This document shows positions 33,328-43,242 of a stretch of DNA of 64,000 nucleotides, piece after piece. The notes beneath the pieces are model-generated. The model saw only the letters and a list, made by a program, of their open reading frames with translations, was not told the origin of the DNA and did no database searches. Within the stretch, counting starts at the first letter, position 1. Each line of letters opens with the position of its first letter. The stretch spans positions 62,001-126,000 of the forward strand of contig CAWJIJ010000005.1 in assembly GCA_963842955.1 (NCBI GenBank), given 5' to 3'. This DNA comes from JARFQW01 sp963842955. GTDB lineage: Bacteria > Pseudomonadota > Gammaproteobacteria > Steroidobacterales > XN24. Made by a program: the position numbers and the translations under genes.

Positions 33328-35487
33328 TTATTTCGGGGTGGAACTCAAACCAGCCGCCCGGTTGACGCCGGGTTCCTGCAGGTACTGCGCCAGCCAGTCG
33401 TGCACCTCGCTCCAGAAATAGCGCGCCTCGGCACCGTTCATGATCCAGTGGTTGGCGTCGTGGAACACGACCAGGCGCCCGGGCACCTGCTTGCGCTGGA
33501 GATAGGTCCACATGGCGATGGTCTGGTTGACCGGGACCCGGTAATCCTTTTCGCCGATCGTGAGCATCATCGGCGTGGAGAAGTTTTCGGCATAGGTCGA
33601 GGGACTCTGTGCTTCCCAGACCGGGCTGTCCCCCCAGGGCGGTCCGCCGTTGTTGATTTCCCGATGATAGATCGCGTCGCTGGTCGACCACTGCCCCTCG
33701 AGGCTGGCGAGTCCGGCGTGGCTGACCAGGGTCCGGTAGCGATTCGTCGTGCCTTGCAGCCAGTTTGCCAGGTGTCCCCCGTAGCTGGCGCCTGCCGCGG
33801 CCTGCCGGTCAGCGTCGATAAACGGGTAACGACGGATGGCTTCGTCCATCGCCTGATTGATTTCCTCTGCCGGGGTCTTCAGCGGGTCCCCCTGGATTGC
33901 CTGGGAGAATGCAACCCCGTAGCCCACCGATCCGGTGTAGTCGGTCTGGATGACCACGTAGCCCGGGGCTGCGAGCAGATTCGAACTCCAGCGGATATGG
34001 TCGGAGTCCAGCGACGAGGCGTGGGGTCCACCGTGGATCAGGGTGATGACCGGGTACTTCCTGTTCTCGTCGAACCCCGGCGGCAGGGTCACGAAACTGT
34101 GGACTCGCCGACCCTTGGGGCTCTCGAACCAGAATTCGCGCAGGGGGAGTCGGTCGAGGACGGCCGCCCGCGCGACGTTGAAACTGGTCAGCCGCGTGTG
34201 CTTGCCGCTACGGGTATCGATCCGCACGACTTCGGCAGGCTGGGTCGAATCCTCCCAGCGGGCCACGAGACCCTTGCCGGCTGCGACCGGCCCGGCGTAG
34301 ACGCCGCCGCTCTCCGGGTCGAGCACGTTGACTTCGCCGCCGTCCGCCGCCAGCGAAAAGAGCCGCACGCGACCTGCGTCCATGGCGGTGAGATAGATCC
34401 TGCGGCCATCGTCGGAAAACGTAAACTCGCCCACCGATCGGTCGAAATTCGCCGTGAGCACGTCCACGTCGCTTGAGCCCGCGACAGCTGCGCTCCCGGG
34501 CCAATCGAGCCGCGCGAGACCGGTGAGGTTGTAGGCAAACTCGTTGACCGGCTCGACCAGGCAGACCAGGGAACGGCCGTCCGGGTTGAACTTCGCCGAG
34601 TGACAGCTCCAGTCGGTGCCCGACGTCAGTTGATTCGACGCGCCTCCCGATACAGGCACCTGGTAGAGATGGAAGTAGGTCGGGGCAAACGCCGCCTCGT
34701 GCAGGTTGGTCGTCGCGGAGATCACCAGCGACTGTCCGTCCGGGGCCCATGCCGCCGCGAGGCTCTCCCCGGACAACGCGGGCACACCGCCAAAGCCGGG
34801 TTCGGCTACCAGCGGGCTTCCGGCCAGCAGGTCCCGGGCCTCGGCGCCGGCCTTCGCCTCCTGGACGAACAGGCGCGTTTGCAGATCGTCCCGCCAGCGG
34901 TCCCACTGGCGGATCGGGAACACGTCGTAGGCGGAGGCGTTGTAGCCGAGTTCCTCGCGGCGGGTTTTTTCCCCGGCATTGGCCGCATCGTCGGCGGCGG
35001 CGGGATAGACCCGGCTCTCAAAAGCGAGCTTTTGGCCGTCCGGGCTCCACCTGGGCATCGCCGCCCCCGTGGAAAGGCTCGTGATCCGCATGGCTTCACC
35101 CGGCCGGGCCATGTCCAGCACGTACAACTGACTCACTTCCTCGTCACCGCGCTTGGCGCTGAACGCCAGCCGGCTGCCGTCGGGGCTCCAGGCCGGGTCG
35201 CTTTCCGGACCCGGCGTTGAGGTCAGGCGGCGGGGCGGAGTATCGCCGGCCAGGTCGATCAGCCACAGGTCGGCGACCGTGTCATCCGCCTCGTAGGACG
35301 GTTCGGTCACGGCGACCACGGCTCGACGGCCGTCCGGGCTGGCCACCGGTGTTCCCAGGCGCCGCATCAGCCACAGGTCTTCGTGGGTCATCGGTCGCTT
35401 CGACGCGGCCTCGTCGTCTTCCGCACGCGCCGGTCCGGGAAGGGACAATACGCACAGGGCCGCAGCCGCGGCGATCAGCATTCGCAA
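33328..35487 (-). CDS. S9-family prolyl oligopeptidase / dipeptidyl aminopeptidase, exported
   Basis: A signal peptide (MRMLIAAAAALCVLSLPGPA) leads into an N-terminal beta-propeller with TolB-like WSPDG repeats (DPAWSPDGSRLAF, PRWSPDGQKLAF, AWAPDGQSLVI). The C-terminal alpha/beta-hydrolase domain has the triad Ser in GASYGGHLANW, Asp in GEKDYRVPVNQ and His in HDANHWIMN. Length is 719 residues. It should cleave short proline- or alanine-containing peptides in the periplasm. A small secreted protein follows 12 nt later. Confidence 0.92.
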   Translation of the reverse strand: MRMLIAAAAALCVLSLPGPARAEDDEAASKRPMTHEDLWLMRRLGTPVASPDGRRAVVAVTEPSYEADDTVADLWLIDLAGDTPPRRLTSTPGPESDPAWSPDGSRLAFSAKRGDEEVSQLYVLDMARPGEAMRITSLSTGAAMPRWSPDGQKLAFESRVYPAAADDAANAGEKTRREELGYNASAYDVFPIRQWDRWRDDLQTRLFVQEAKAGAEARDLLAGSPLVAEPGFGGVPALSGESLAAAWAPDGQSLVISATTNLHEAAFAPTYFHLYQVPVSGGASNQLTSGTDWSCHSAKFNPDGRSLVCLVEPVNEFAYNLTGLARLDWPGSAAVAGSSDVDVLTANFDRSVGEFTFSDDGRRIYLTAMDAGRVRLFSLAADGGEVNVLDPESGGVYAGPVAAGKGLVARWEDSTQPAEVVRIDTRSGKHTRLTSFNVARAAVLDRLPLREFWFESPKGRRVHSFVTLPPGFDENRKYPVITLIHGGPHASSLDSDHIRWSSNLLAAPGYVVIQTDYTGSVGYGVAFSQAIQGDPLKTPAEEINQAMDEAIRRYPFIDADRQAAAGASYGGHLANWLQGTTNRYRTLVSHAGLASLEGQWSTSDAIYHREINNGGPPWGDSPVWEAQSPSTYAENFSTPMMLTIGEKDYRVPVNQTIAMWTYLQRKQVPGRLVVFHDANHWIMNGAEARYFWSEVHDWLAQYLQEPGVNRAAGLSSTPK

Positions 35488-35730
35488 GATTCAGCTCCTT
35501 TTCGCCGGGGCGAAATTGATCGAAGAACCGGAGGCACTCGAACAGGCCACTACGGACAGCCCGCATTCTAAGCTCAGAGAGCCGTTGAACAAGTGTCCCG
35601 ACGTCAGGGTGCCCAGGATGCTGCCCGGCACATGGGTACACCGGAGTCATGGCAGGACGCCTCGAACGCCCCCCTGCCGCCAAGGGCCTAGACTGTCATC
35701 AGGCGAATGACCGGGACACAGGAGTGGGGC

Positions 35731-36849
35731 ATGGCGAGAAGCAGGCTTTTCCCGATACGTCGACAGACCTTGCCGGGATCCGCGCCGGGAACGCTCGTCG
35801 CGCCGGCGGAGTCGCCGCCGCCGGTCATCGACGTGATTGCGTTCGGGCCCACCAGCTTTATCGAGCAGAACGGGGTCAGCACGGCGGCGGTAGCGGCGGC
35901 TCGCAGCAAAGCGGAGGTTACCTGGGTCAATGTGTCGGGCCTGGGCGATGTGGACCTGATTGCCCGGATCGGCGAAATCTTCAAGCTGCACCGGTTGGCC
36001 ATGGAAGACGTGGTCAATCTTCACCAGCGCCCCAAGGCCGAGGAGTTCGACGATCATGTCTTTCTCGTAACCCGAATGTTCTCGGCGTCGAAGCCTGGGC
36101 ACGCAGAACAGTTCAGCATTTTCCTGGGCTCGGACTATGTCCTGTCGTTCCAAGAGCAGCCGGGGGATTGTTTCGGGCCGTTGCGCGAACGGCTACGCCA
36201 GGGCACCGGGCGAGTGCGATCGGCCGGTGCGGACTACCTCTGTTATGCCCTGCTGGATGCGGTTGTGGACGACTATTTCCCTGTTCTGGAGCGCTACGGC
36301 GAGGAGTTGGAGAAACTCGAGAGCGAGCTGATATCCGACCCGGACTCCAGGCATGTCACGCAGTTGCATGCCATCAAGCGCGAGTTTCTCAACATGCGCC
36401 GCGCCATCTGGCCGCAGCGCGAGATGATCAATTCCGTCATCCGGGATCAGAATTCCCTTATTTCGTCGGAAACACGGCTTTACCTCCGGGATATCTACGA
36501 CCATACCCTGCAACTGATGGAGGTCATCGAGGCCTACCGGGAGATCGCCGTCGGCCTGCTTGATGTCTACACCTCGAGTGTAAGTGTCAGGCTGAACGAA
36601 ACGATGAAAGTGCTGACGATCATCGCGACCATTTTTATTCCCCTGAGTTTCGTTGCCAGCCTGTATGGGATGAATTTCGATCCGTCGGTTTCGCCGTGGA
36701 ACATGCCTGAGCTCCGCTGGCGGCTGGGCTACCCGTTTTCCCTGGGCCTGATGTTGCTAATGGCCGTGGGCATGCTGATGTATTTCCGGCGCAAAGGCTG
36801 GCTGGGCGGCGCGCCCGCGTCGAGAAGACCCGGCGACGACCGGCTTTAA
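35731..36849 (+). CDS. corA: CorA-family magnesium/cobalt transporter
   Basis: A long cytoplasmic N-terminal domain precedes two C-terminal membrane helices. The selectivity motif YGMNF lies in FVASLYGMNFDPS at the end of the first, and the second (LGLMLLMAVGMLMYFRRKGWL) ends in a basic anchor. ATG 35731 is preferred over 35707 because AGGAG lies 7 nt before it. Length is 372 residues. Like other family members it forms a pentamer that imports Mg2+ and is gated by intracellular Mg2+. Confidence 0.92.
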   Translation: MARSRLFPIRRQTLPGSAPGTLVAPAESPPPVIDVIAFGPTSFIEQNGVSTAAVAAARSKAEVTWVNVSGLGDVDLIARIGEIFKLHRLAMEDVVNLHQRPKAEEFDDHVFLVTRMFSASKPGHAEQFSIFLGSDYVLSFQEQPGDCFGPLRERLRQGTGRVRSAGADYLCYALLDAVVDDYFPVLERYGEELEKLESELISDPDSRHVTQLHAIKREFLNMRRAIWPQREMINSVIRDQNSLISSETRLYLRDIYDHTLQLMEVIEAYREIAVGLLDVYTSSVSVRLNETMKVLTIIATIFIPLSFVASLYGMNFDPSVSPWNMPELRWRLGYPFSLGLMLLMAVGMLMYFRRKGWLGGAPASRRPGDDRL

Positions 36850-37056
36850 TCCCGGAGCGCGGGTAGGCCTGGACGCTGGCGCGCCGGTTGGGTGGACGTC
36901 GGTCTTTTATCTGGCCGTTGGCCCTATCCAGTGCTCGCCCTGTCGGGAGAACGGTGCGCCCTCGCGACCGTGAAACCCACCGGGCGGCCGGGCGTTATGG
37001 CGGGATCTGAAATCGGCCCGTTCACCGTTCATGGCGAAGACTTTACTAGCCGCAAT

Positions 37057-37770
37057 TCATGATTCCAGCACGTCCAGGCGCCGCCGCAGCTCGTCGATCT
37101 CGCGGCGAAGCGACGCTACATCCGTTCGAAGTGCCTCAACAGGGTCGGCTTGGGAAACCGGCACCGTCGTCGGCGCCGGAGACGGCGTCTGAGCTTCGGG
37201 CGCCGCTACGCCGGAGGCTCCGGAGTCGGCCCGGGAGCTGATGGCGTCGGCGCCGGAAGCATCGACGCCGAACAGGTGCATCCAGCGGGCCTCGCGGCGG
37301 CCCGGCTCGCGGGCCAGCTGGCGCACGATCGGGTCGTCACGGCCGGCGAGATCCGACAGTGCCTGGTCAACGACACTCACATCCGACAGCGGAGCCATGC
37401 GCTTGGCCCGCGAGCGCAGCTCGCCCGGTGTCTGGGGGCCGCGGATGAGGAGTTCGCAGACGATCGCCAGTTCTTCGGCGGACAGCGTCAGCTCGCCGAA
37501 CTGGGTGTTGCAGAACCGGTGCCGGTAGCGGGTAACTCGGCCGCCCATGCCGCCGCTGCGGTCGGTCACCAGGTGCTTTTTCATCAGCCCGTCCACGACA
37601 CCCTGGACTTCGCTGTCACTCAGATCCAGGACCGGATCCCGGTTGGATTTCTGATTCACCGCGTGGGTCAGGGCGTTGAGGGTGAGGGGATAGTTGTCCG
37701 GCGTTGTGATTCCCTTTTCGATCAGGCACCCGATGACGCGGGCCTCCAGAGGGGTGAGCTCGGGCTTCAA
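37057..37770 (-). CDS. YceH family (DUF480) protein
   Basis: The N-terminal 170 residues are two winged-helix units with the family patterns LTPLEARVIGCLIEKGITTP and NALTHAVNQKSNRDP, then TLSAEELAIVCELLIRGPQT. A Ser/Ala/Pro linker leads to a short coiled coil (ALRTDVASLRREIDELRRRL) at the C terminus, common in YceH. Function of the family is unknown. The DNA-binding fold suggests regulation. Length is 237 residues. The gene is convergent with corA. Confidence 0.9.
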   Translation of the reverse strand: MKPELTPLEARVIGCLIEKGITTPDNYPLTLNALTHAVNQKSNRDPVLDLSDSEVQGVVDGLMKKHLVTDRSGGMGGRVTRYRHRFCNTQFGELTLSAEELAIVCELLIRGPQTPGELRSRAKRMAPLSDVSVVDQALSDLAGRDDPIVRQLAREPGRREARWMHLFGVDASGADAISSRADSGASGVAAPEAQTPSPAPTTVPVSQADPVEALRTDVASLRREIDELRRRLDVLES

Positions 37771-37972
37771 GGCGTCTCTCCAGCGGCCAGGGGATCCCTA
37801 TTGTGGCGTATTGCGGGGGTCGGTTGTTCACTATCTAGGGCATATGGGTCGACGCGAAAGCATGGATCCAGCGGGCGGTTCGCTGCTGGCGTCATCAGCG
37901 GATCATCGCGTATGTTGGCCGGACAACGATCCGGGGACATCAGCGCGTGCCGTGGCGCACGCCGGGAGGCCT

Positions 37973-39157
37973 ATGAGCACGGAATCTTCGCTTCAAGCCA
38001 GGCGCGCGTTGCTGCGTTTTCTTGCCACCAGCCCCGCATGGCTGGCCGCCCGCGGCGTGTTCGGACAAAGCCTGGCGGATCCCTATGCCCCCCAGGCGGT
38101 GGACGAGGCGAGCCAGGCCATCAATGTCTTCGACTTCCGTGAAGTCGCCCGGCGGAAGCTGACACCGGGGCACTACACCTACCTGGCACTTGGCACGGAC
38201 AGCGGCGGCACCTTGCGGGCCAACCGGGCGGGTTTCGAAAAGCTGCAGCTGCGCATGCGCCGCCTCGTGGACGTACGAAACGTCGACACGACCGTGGATC
38301 TGCTCGGCCAGCGTTACCCCCTGCCGGTCATGCTCGCGCCCTGCGGGAGCCAGCGGGCATTCCACCCCGATGCGGAGCTGGCCACGGCGCGGGCATCGAA
38401 ATCCCGCGGCGTCGGACAGATGCTCTCGACCGTCAGTTCCACGTCGGTGGAAGATGTCAACGCGGCTCGAGGCGACCCTGTGTGGTTTCAGCTCTATCCA
38501 AGCGCGGAGTGGAGCCCGACCCGGGACGTGGTCCGGCGGGTCGAAAACGCAGGCTGCCCGGTGCTGGTCCTCACCGTGGATATTCCGGCCTCCAATCGTG
38601 AGTCCCTTGCCCGCTACCGGCGGGACTCGAACTCCGAATGCCAGTCCTGCCACGCACCGGACGCCGGCGTCATCCCGCCGGTCCCCATGGTGGGCGAGCG
38701 GACGCTGAACACGGCCTTCATGGACTGGGATTTCGTGGACCGGCTCAGGGATGCCACGTCGATGAAGCTCGTCCTCAAGGGCATTGTTACCGCCGAAGAC
38801 GCGAGCCTGGCGGTGGAGCATGGCGTGGACGGAGTGATCGTCTCAAATCACGGCGGCCGTTCCGAAGACAGCGGACGAAGCACCATCGAGTCCCTGCCTG
38901 AGGTCGTGGACGCCATCGGCGGCCGCATCCCGGTGATCGTCGACAGCGGGTTTCGCCGGGGCACCGATATCTTCAAGGCGCTGGCCGTTGGCGCCGACGC
39001 GATCGCGATCGGCCGGCCGTATCTGTGGGGCCTGGGCGCCTTCGGCCAGGACGGCGTGGAAGCGGTTGTGGATATCCTTCAGCGCGAGCTCGTCATCGCA
39101 ATGCAGCTCGCGGGCACCGTGAATCTCGAGGCGATAAACCGCCGCCACATCGCCTGA
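37973..39157 (+). CDS. Exported FMN-dependent alpha-hydroxy-acid oxidase with a CxxCH motif
   Basis: The TIM-barrel flavin enzyme motifs are present: WFQLYP, the catalytic Lys in KLVLKGIV, the FMN- and substrate-binding SNHGGRSED, and the DSGFRRGTDIFKALAVGA phosphate loop. It oxidises L-lactate-like 2-hydroxy acids. Two features are odd. First, residues 10-31 (ARRALLRFLATSPAWLAARG) look like a Tat-type leader. Second, Cys223-x2-Cys226-His227 (SECQSCHAPD) is a c-type haem motif in an inserted loop. Together they suggest a periplasmic flavocytochrome-like enzyme. GGGAGG lies 4 nt before ATG 37973. Length is 394 residues. Confidence 0.87.
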   Translation: MSTESSLQARRALLRFLATSPAWLAARGVFGQSLADPYAPQAVDEASQAINVFDFREVARRKLTPGHYTYLALGTDSGGTLRANRAGFEKLQLRMRRLVDVRNVDTTVDLLGQRYPLPVMLAPCGSQRAFHPDAELATARASKSRGVGQMLSTVSSTSVEDVNAARGDPVWFQLYPSAEWSPTRDVVRRVENAGCPVLVLTVDIPASNRESLARYRRDSNSECQSCHAPDAGVIPPVPMVGERTLNTAFMDWDFVDRLRDATSMKLVLKGIVTAEDASLAVEHGVDGVIVSNHGGRSEDSGRSTIESLPEVVDAIGGRIPVIVDSGFRRGTDIFKALAVGADAIAIGRPYLWGLGAFGQDGVEAVVDILQRELVIAMQLAGTVNLEAINRRHIA

Positions 39158-39349
39158 CCCCGGTCGGCCGGCTTCCGGCATCCTGCCGGACCCCGTCCAC
39201 CGGATGCCCGCGGAGTCACGAGTTCCGTGTGATCTCGCTCGCCGTCTTGCGCCCGGCCACGTCCGTATGGCGTACGCAGCTTCGAGCGGGTATGCGACCA
39301 TGCGACGACATCGATAACCAGCCAGAGATGACATTCCGGGGGGACGTTC

Positions 39350-40972
39350 ATGTTCAAGAGGCAATGGTTTAGGTTCGGTCGACCGATGGCTCTTGCCGGC
39401 CGGGCTGGCAGCGCTCGCGCCGGCGGATACTTGCTGGGCCTCGCGTGGGTCCTGGCAAGCGGGCTTGCCGTCGCGCAGACCTCGACGCCGGCAAGCGAGG
39501 CGCCACCCGCGCAACCCGCCGCCAGCCTCGAGGACGTGATCCGGCTTCTCGAGGCGCAACAGTCGGAGCTGGCGGCCCAGCGAGAGCTGATCGAGACGCA
39601 GAATTCGCGGATCGGGCGGCTGCAGGACGAGCTCGACAGCCTGCGCGGCGGCGAGGAACTGGTCGCAGGTCCGCCGGCCGGAGAAGAACCGGCGGCCCTG
39701 GAGCAAGTGGCCGGCGTAGCCGACGAGGAGACGCCGGGCGCGCTGGACGCCGCCGACGCGAGCGAGGCCGCCGAGGACGTTGAATCCACGGCCACCAAGG
39801 CGGCTCGGAAGCGAACCAAGACCGTTCAGACTACAGCCCAGGTGGAGCGCGCCCAGGAAGACGATCCGACCAAGGACCAATTGGAGGATTTCGTCGGCGC
39901 GTTTCGCCTTCCCGGCACGGACGCGGCCCTGCGGATCGATGGCTTCGTGAAGACCAGTATCGTCAACAGCTTCGATCCGCTGGAGACCAAGGACCGTTTT
40001 ATTGTGGGGTCGATCCCGACCAGCAAGGACACGAATAACGTCGAAGAGGAAGCGGCGATTACCGCAAACCAGTCCCGCTTCTCTCTCGACCTCCGGGAAC
40101 CCACCGAAAACGGTGTGCTGCGCGCGTTTATCGAGGGCGACTTCGACGGTGGATCCAACGGCGGCCAGTATCGGCTGCGTCACTCGTTCGGCCAGTGGGA
40201 CCGAGTGCTGGCGGGGCAGACCTGGTCGGCATTTGTGGACACCAGCGCGACCCCGGAGGAAATCGACTTCGAAGGACTCAATGGGCGGGTCAACGTCCGT
40301 CAGGCCCAGGTGCGGTTCTTCCCGGAGTTCTTTGAGCGCTACGAGCTGGCCATCTCCGCCGAGGATCCGGACCCCCGGGTCGTCAATGGCCGGGGAGTGA
40401 CCCGATTCCCCGACATCGTCGCCACGGGCAAGGTGAACTGGGGTCCGAAACTCCACATGAAGGTGGGCGGCCTGTACCGGCAGGTTCGCGCCGACTCCCT
40501 GGCAAGTCCGGGGAAGACGGAGAAGAAGACCGGCTGGGGGCTGACCCTCAGCGGCCGCCGGGACGTGGACTGGTTTGACCCCCGTGACAGCATTCTCTTC
40601 CAGATCAATGCGGGTAAGGGAATCGGGCGATATATCAACGACCTGAGCAGCACCGGAGATTTCGACGGCATTTTCGACGAGAACGGCAACCTCGAACTCA
40701 TAGACGTGTTCGCGGGCTACATCTCCGCGCAGCACTGGTGGGGGCGAACGATGCGCTCGAACCTGACCTTCGGCTATGTCGAGCTGAGCAATCCCGGCTT
40801 CGTGGCCGATGACTTCTACAAGCGCACTTTCCGCGGTTCGGGCAATCTGCTGTGGTCACCCACGCCGAGAATCACCGTGGGCGGAGAGCTTCTCTGGGGC
40901 CGGCGAGAGAACCAGGACGGCAGCGACGGGGACGCCAAGCAGCTGCAGATATCGGCCCGCTACGGATTCTAG
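39350..40972 (+). CDS. DcaP-like trimeric outer-membrane porin
   Basis: After a signal peptide (YLLGLAWVLASGLAVAQ) comes a coiled coil of about 40 residues (SLEDVIRLLEAQQSELAAQR...RIGRLQDELDSLRGG) and an acidic Ala/Glu linker. A beta-barrel begins around ALRIDGFVKTSIVNSF and closes with ARYGF, the Bam-recognised terminal Phe. This order matches DcaP-type and related trimeric outer-membrane carriers of dicarboxylates and small molecules. GGGGGGAC lies just before ATG 39350. Length is 540 residues. The cargo is unknown; the OPT transporter 87 nt downstream may share a transcript. Confidence 0.85.
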   Translation: MFKRQWFRFGRPMALAGRAGSARAGGYLLGLAWVLASGLAVAQTSTPASEAPPAQPAASLEDVIRLLEAQQSELAAQRELIETQNSRIGRLQDELDSLRGGEELVAGPPAGEEPAALEQVAGVADEETPGALDAADASEAAEDVESTATKAARKRTKTVQTTAQVERAQEDDPTKDQLEDFVGAFRLPGTDAALRIDGFVKTSIVNSFDPLETKDRFIVGSIPTSKDTNNVEEEAAITANQSRFSLDLREPTENGVLRAFIEGDFDGGSNGGQYRLRHSFGQWDRVLAGQTWSAFVDTSATPEEIDFEGLNGRVNVRQAQVRFFPEFFERYELAISAEDPDPRVVNGRGVTRFPDIVATGKVNWGPKLHMKVGGLYRQVRADSLASPGKTEKKTGWGLTLSGRRDVDWFDPRDSILFQINAGKGIGRYINDLSSTGDFDGIFDENGNLELIDVFAGYISAQHWWGRTMRSNLTFGYVELSNPGFVADDFYKRTFRGSGNLLWSPTPRITVGGELLWGRRENQDGSDGDAKQLQISARYGF

Positions 40973-41058
40973 GTGGGGAGTGGCCGTGAACCCGCGTCGC
41001 TGACGGCCGCGCACCGCGGAGTGCGCCAGACTGCGGCATACCTGAACGGGAAAATTCA

Positions 41059-42981
41059 ATGAATACTCCGACACCGCCCGAGCTGACGCCCCGTGCCGTC
41101 GTGCTGGCCATCACGCTGGCCGTGATCCTGGCCGCGGCCAATGCTTACCTGGGGCTGTTCGCGGGGATGACGATCGCGTCGGCCATACCGGCGGCGGTCG
41201 TCTCCATGGCCGTTCTCCGGATGCTCGGCGGCGGACATATCCTCGAGAACAACATCGTCGCCACCGGGGCGTCGGCAGGGACCTCGATTGCAACCGGCGT
41301 GATCTTCACAATGCCGGCCTTGCTCCTGCTGGGCTACTGGGACGACTTCCGGTATTCCTGGGTGCTGGCGATTGCGGGCCTGGGCGGCCTCCTCGGCGTT
41401 CTCTTCTCCGTGCCGCTGAGGCGCTCGCTGATCGTGGATCAGGGTCTGGCGTTCCCCGAGGGCAAGGCCGCCGCCGAAGTGCTTCGTACCGGAGATCATC
41501 CGGGGCAGGGCCTGAAGCTGCTTGCCGGGGCCGCATCGATCGGCGGCCTCATGAAGCTGGCCGCGGGGAGCGGCCTGCGGCTGATTCCCGATACAGCGGC
41601 CGCCGCCGGATGGTTCGGCAAGACCCTGGGCTATGTGGGTACGAACCTGTCGCCGGCACTGTTCGGGGTCGGCTATATCGTCGGTCTGAACATCGGCATC
41701 GTCATGCTGGCCGGCGGCATCATCGCGTGGAACATCGCTATCCCCCTCTACAGCACATTCTTCCTCGCGGGCGACCCGGTGCTGAGCGTGGAGCTGGCGG
41801 GCGCTGGCGCCGAGGACGCGGCCTATGCCATCTGGTCCGCCCAGGTCCGCTACCTGGGCGTGGGTGCGATGCTCGTCGGCGGCGTATGGACCCTGATTTC
41901 CCTGCGCAGGTCGCTGGTCTCGGGCATCCGCAGCGGTCTCGGCGCGGACAGGGCCGGCCCGGGTGTGGTCGTGCCCACAACCGAGCAGGACTTGCCTATG
42001 CGCTACATCCTCATCGGTCTGCTGGTTTTTGTCCTGCCGCTTTTGGCCCTCTACCAGGCCATCGTCGGCCAGTGGCTGGTCAGTATCCCGATGACGCTGA
42101 TCATGATCGTGGCCGGCTTCCTGTTCGTCTCGGTATCGGCCTACATGGCCGGTATCGTGGGTTCGTCCAACAATCCTGTTTCCGGCCTGACAATCGCCAC
42201 CATCCTGTTTGCGGCCCTGGTCCTGGTGCTTCTGCTGGGGCGGGACTCTTCGATTGGCGCGGTGGCCGCGATCATGATCGGCGCCGTCGTGTGCTGCGCG
42301 GCGTGTATCGGCGGCGACAATCTCCAGGATCTCAAGTGTGGCTATATCCTGGGCGCGACTCCCTGGAAGCAGCAGGTCATGCTGGCCGTGGGCGGTGTCT
42401 CCAGTGCGCTCGTCATGGCGCCGGTTCTGAGCCTGCTGGCTCAGGCCTACGGGATCGGCGTGCCGACCGAATCCCATCCCAACCCGTTGCTGGCTCCCCA
42501 GGCCAACCTGATGGCGTCGGTGGCCAAGGGGATCTTCGGCGGCGAATTACCGTGGACGATGATCGGTCTGGGTGCGGCGATCGGTGCGGCCATCATTGCG
42601 CTGGACGAGGCGCTCAAGAAACGGGAATCGTCTTTCCGCACGCCCGTGCTGGCCTGTGCGGTGGGGATCTATCTGCCCCTGGAGCTGAGCGTGCCGATTT
42701 TCTTCGGCGGACTCATTGCCTGGCTGGTGGAACGCCACTACCGGCCGGGTGACGCCGAGGGCGAGCGAGAACGCATCCACCAGCGGGGCACCCTGTTTTC
42801 CGCCGGTCTGATTACGGGCGAGGCCCTGATGGGCATCGTGATCGCGGTCCCCATTGTTATCGCCGGATCGGCGAGCGTGCTGGCACTTCCTGAGGCACTC
42901 CACTTTGGGGGCTGGCTGGGGCTGCTGATGCTGGCGGGGGTGGCCCTGTTGCTCTATCGGCTGGCGATCCGGGACCAGTAG
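41059..42981 (+). CDS. OPT-family oligopeptide transporter
   Basis: A 640-residue inner-membrane protein with about 14-16 hydrophobic segments. Family patterns are ANAYLGLFAGMTIASAIPAA near the N terminus, VDQGLAFPEGKAAAEVL, and GVPTESHPNPLLAPQANLMA near the C-terminal third. OPT carriers move oligopeptides or siderophore-metal complexes by proton symport. It is preceded 87 nt upstream by the DcaP-like porin, so the pair could form an outer/inner-membrane uptake route. Substrate cannot be assigned. Confidence 0.92.
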   Translation: MNTPTPPELTPRAVVLAITLAVILAAANAYLGLFAGMTIASAIPAAVVSMAVLRMLGGGHILENNIVATGASAGTSIATGVIFTMPALLLLGYWDDFRYSWVLAIAGLGGLLGVLFSVPLRRSLIVDQGLAFPEGKAAAEVLRTGDHPGQGLKLLAGAASIGGLMKLAAGSGLRLIPDTAAAAGWFGKTLGYVGTNLSPALFGVGYIVGLNIGIVMLAGGIIAWNIAIPLYSTFFLAGDPVLSVELAGAGAEDAAYAIWSAQVRYLGVGAMLVGGVWTLISLRRSLVSGIRSGLGADRAGPGVVVPTTEQDLPMRYILIGLLVFVLPLLALYQAIVGQWLVSIPMTLIMIVAGFLFVSVSAYMAGIVGSSNNPVSGLTIATILFAALVLVLLLGRDSSIGAVAAIMIGAVVCCAACIGGDNLQDLKCGYILGATPWKQQVMLAVGGVSSALVMAPVLSLLAQAYGIGVPTESHPNPLLAPQANLMASVAKGIFGGELPWTMIGLGAAIGAAIIALDEALKKRESSFRTPVLACAVGIYLPLELSVPIFFGGLIAWLVERHYRPGDAEGERERIHQRGTLFSAGLITGEALMGIVIAVPIVIAGSASVLALPEALHFGGWLGLLMLAGVALLLYRLAIRDQ

Positions 42982-43242
42982 GCCCTTGGCGGCAGGCCGT
43001 GGTCAGTCAGGCTCCGATTCTTGCCAGGCGCGCATGGCCCACTTCGGACCTGTCGAAGGCTTCGATCCGTATTCGCTGCCGGCACAGCGTCATCGTTGTA
43101 GCAGCTTCAGTCATGTCGAGGGGAAAGCACCGTACCTACGGCCCGAGTTTCTCTCCCGCAAAAGCGTTCGCGCTGTGAGCCGGAGCACGCGACGCGAACG
43201 CTATTATTCAGCCAAGAGACCCACTGGGGTGAAGCACCAGGA

